Source: Desulfomicrobium sp. UBA5193 (GTDB taxonomy: Bacteria > Desulfobacterota > Desulfovibrionia > Desulfovibrionales > Desulfomicrobiaceae). Taken from it: a stretch of 64,000 bases of DNA. Below the pieces are notes generated by a model that had not been told where the DNA came from, ran no database searches, and saw only the letters and a program-made list of their open reading frames with translations. The stretch lies in contig DHWB01000001.1 of the NCBI GenBank assembly GCA_002412965.1, positions 148,857-212,856 of the forward strand, in the 5' to 3' direction. This document shows, piece by piece, positions 63,923 to 64,000 of this stretch. A program made the position numbers and the translations under genes. Each line of letters starts with the position of its first letter. Positions within the stretch are counted from its first letter, which is position 1.

Positions 63923-64000
63923 CACCGTCAAGGATGCGTGCCGTCCTGATGGATTTTTGACATCCGGTTCAGGCAGATAAGGCCAGACATCGTCAAACCC

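Overview
The window is a GC-rich, densely coded bacterial chromosome segment. The gene set suggests a Desulfovibrionales sulfate reducer, perhaps near Desulfomicrobium. Pointers are a two-subunit 2-oxoacid:ferredoxin oxidoreductase, a PEP synthase, moaA and a MoaE-like gene, several HD-GYP and histidine kinase proteins, and small deltaproteobacterial-type hypothetical proteins. This placement is inferred from gene content and style, not from a database search. No rRNA, CRISPR array, integrase, transposase or phage gene was seen.

Layout. 1-5.0 kb (minus strand): the start of an unknown gene, zwf, and a tight set of hydantoinase/oxoprolinase, a 109-residue unknown protein and an EamA exporter. 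5.0-7.6 kb: korA-korB. 7.6-10.5 kb: ppiC, a long hairpin, then overlapping mtnA-der. 10.6-16.5 kb: ilvE, then the replication/repair group dnaX-ybaB-recR-recD2. 16.6-22.8 kb: tRNA-Leu(UAG), then the proteostasis cluster tig, clpP, clpX, lon, with terminators and promoters around tig and clpP. 22.8-29.7 kb: membrane methyltransferase, DedA/VTT protein, ABM-type monooxygenase, a small Cys protein, an HD-GYP protein, a lipoprotein, and a hybrid histidine kinase whose AT-rich sensor half differs from its GC-rich kinase half. 29.7-34.1 kb: ppsA divergent from a PhoU-fused Na/phosphate symporter, with two Pho-box-like sites between them. 34.2-37.8 kb: a sensor kinase with its HD-GYP response regulator.

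37.8-42.3 kb is the clearest accessory stretch. It holds two DJ-1/PfpI genes, a secreted protein, two gene-poor gaps, a short repeat present four times, and a hipBA toxin-antitoxin module bracketed by two 31-bp copies of that repeat. 42.3-46.4 kb: four glycosyltransferases, probably for lipopolysaccharide core, in a head-to-head arrangement with overlapping start codons. 46.5-50.2 kb: an operon of a YcaO-TPR protein, a MoaE-like protein and opgG. 50.4-52.6 kb: HerA-like ATPase, a receiver-domain relic, and two identical tRNA-Gly(GCC) genes each with its own terminator. 52.8-55.8 kb: dksA-type gene, NFACT protein and moaA, followed by a 125-bp palindromic element. 56.4-60.2 kb: ybeZ(phoH)-ybeY, a second and different YcaO protein, and a lipoprotein. 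60.4-63.9 kb: argF-argG-argH, which together convert ornithine to arginine.

Most of the window is ordinary core genome. The parts most worth a second look are the repeat-bounded hipBA cassette, the two YcaO contexts (especially YcaO next to a MoaE-like protein), the palindromic intergenic elements upstream of mtnA and downstream of moaA, and the mosaic histidine kinase.
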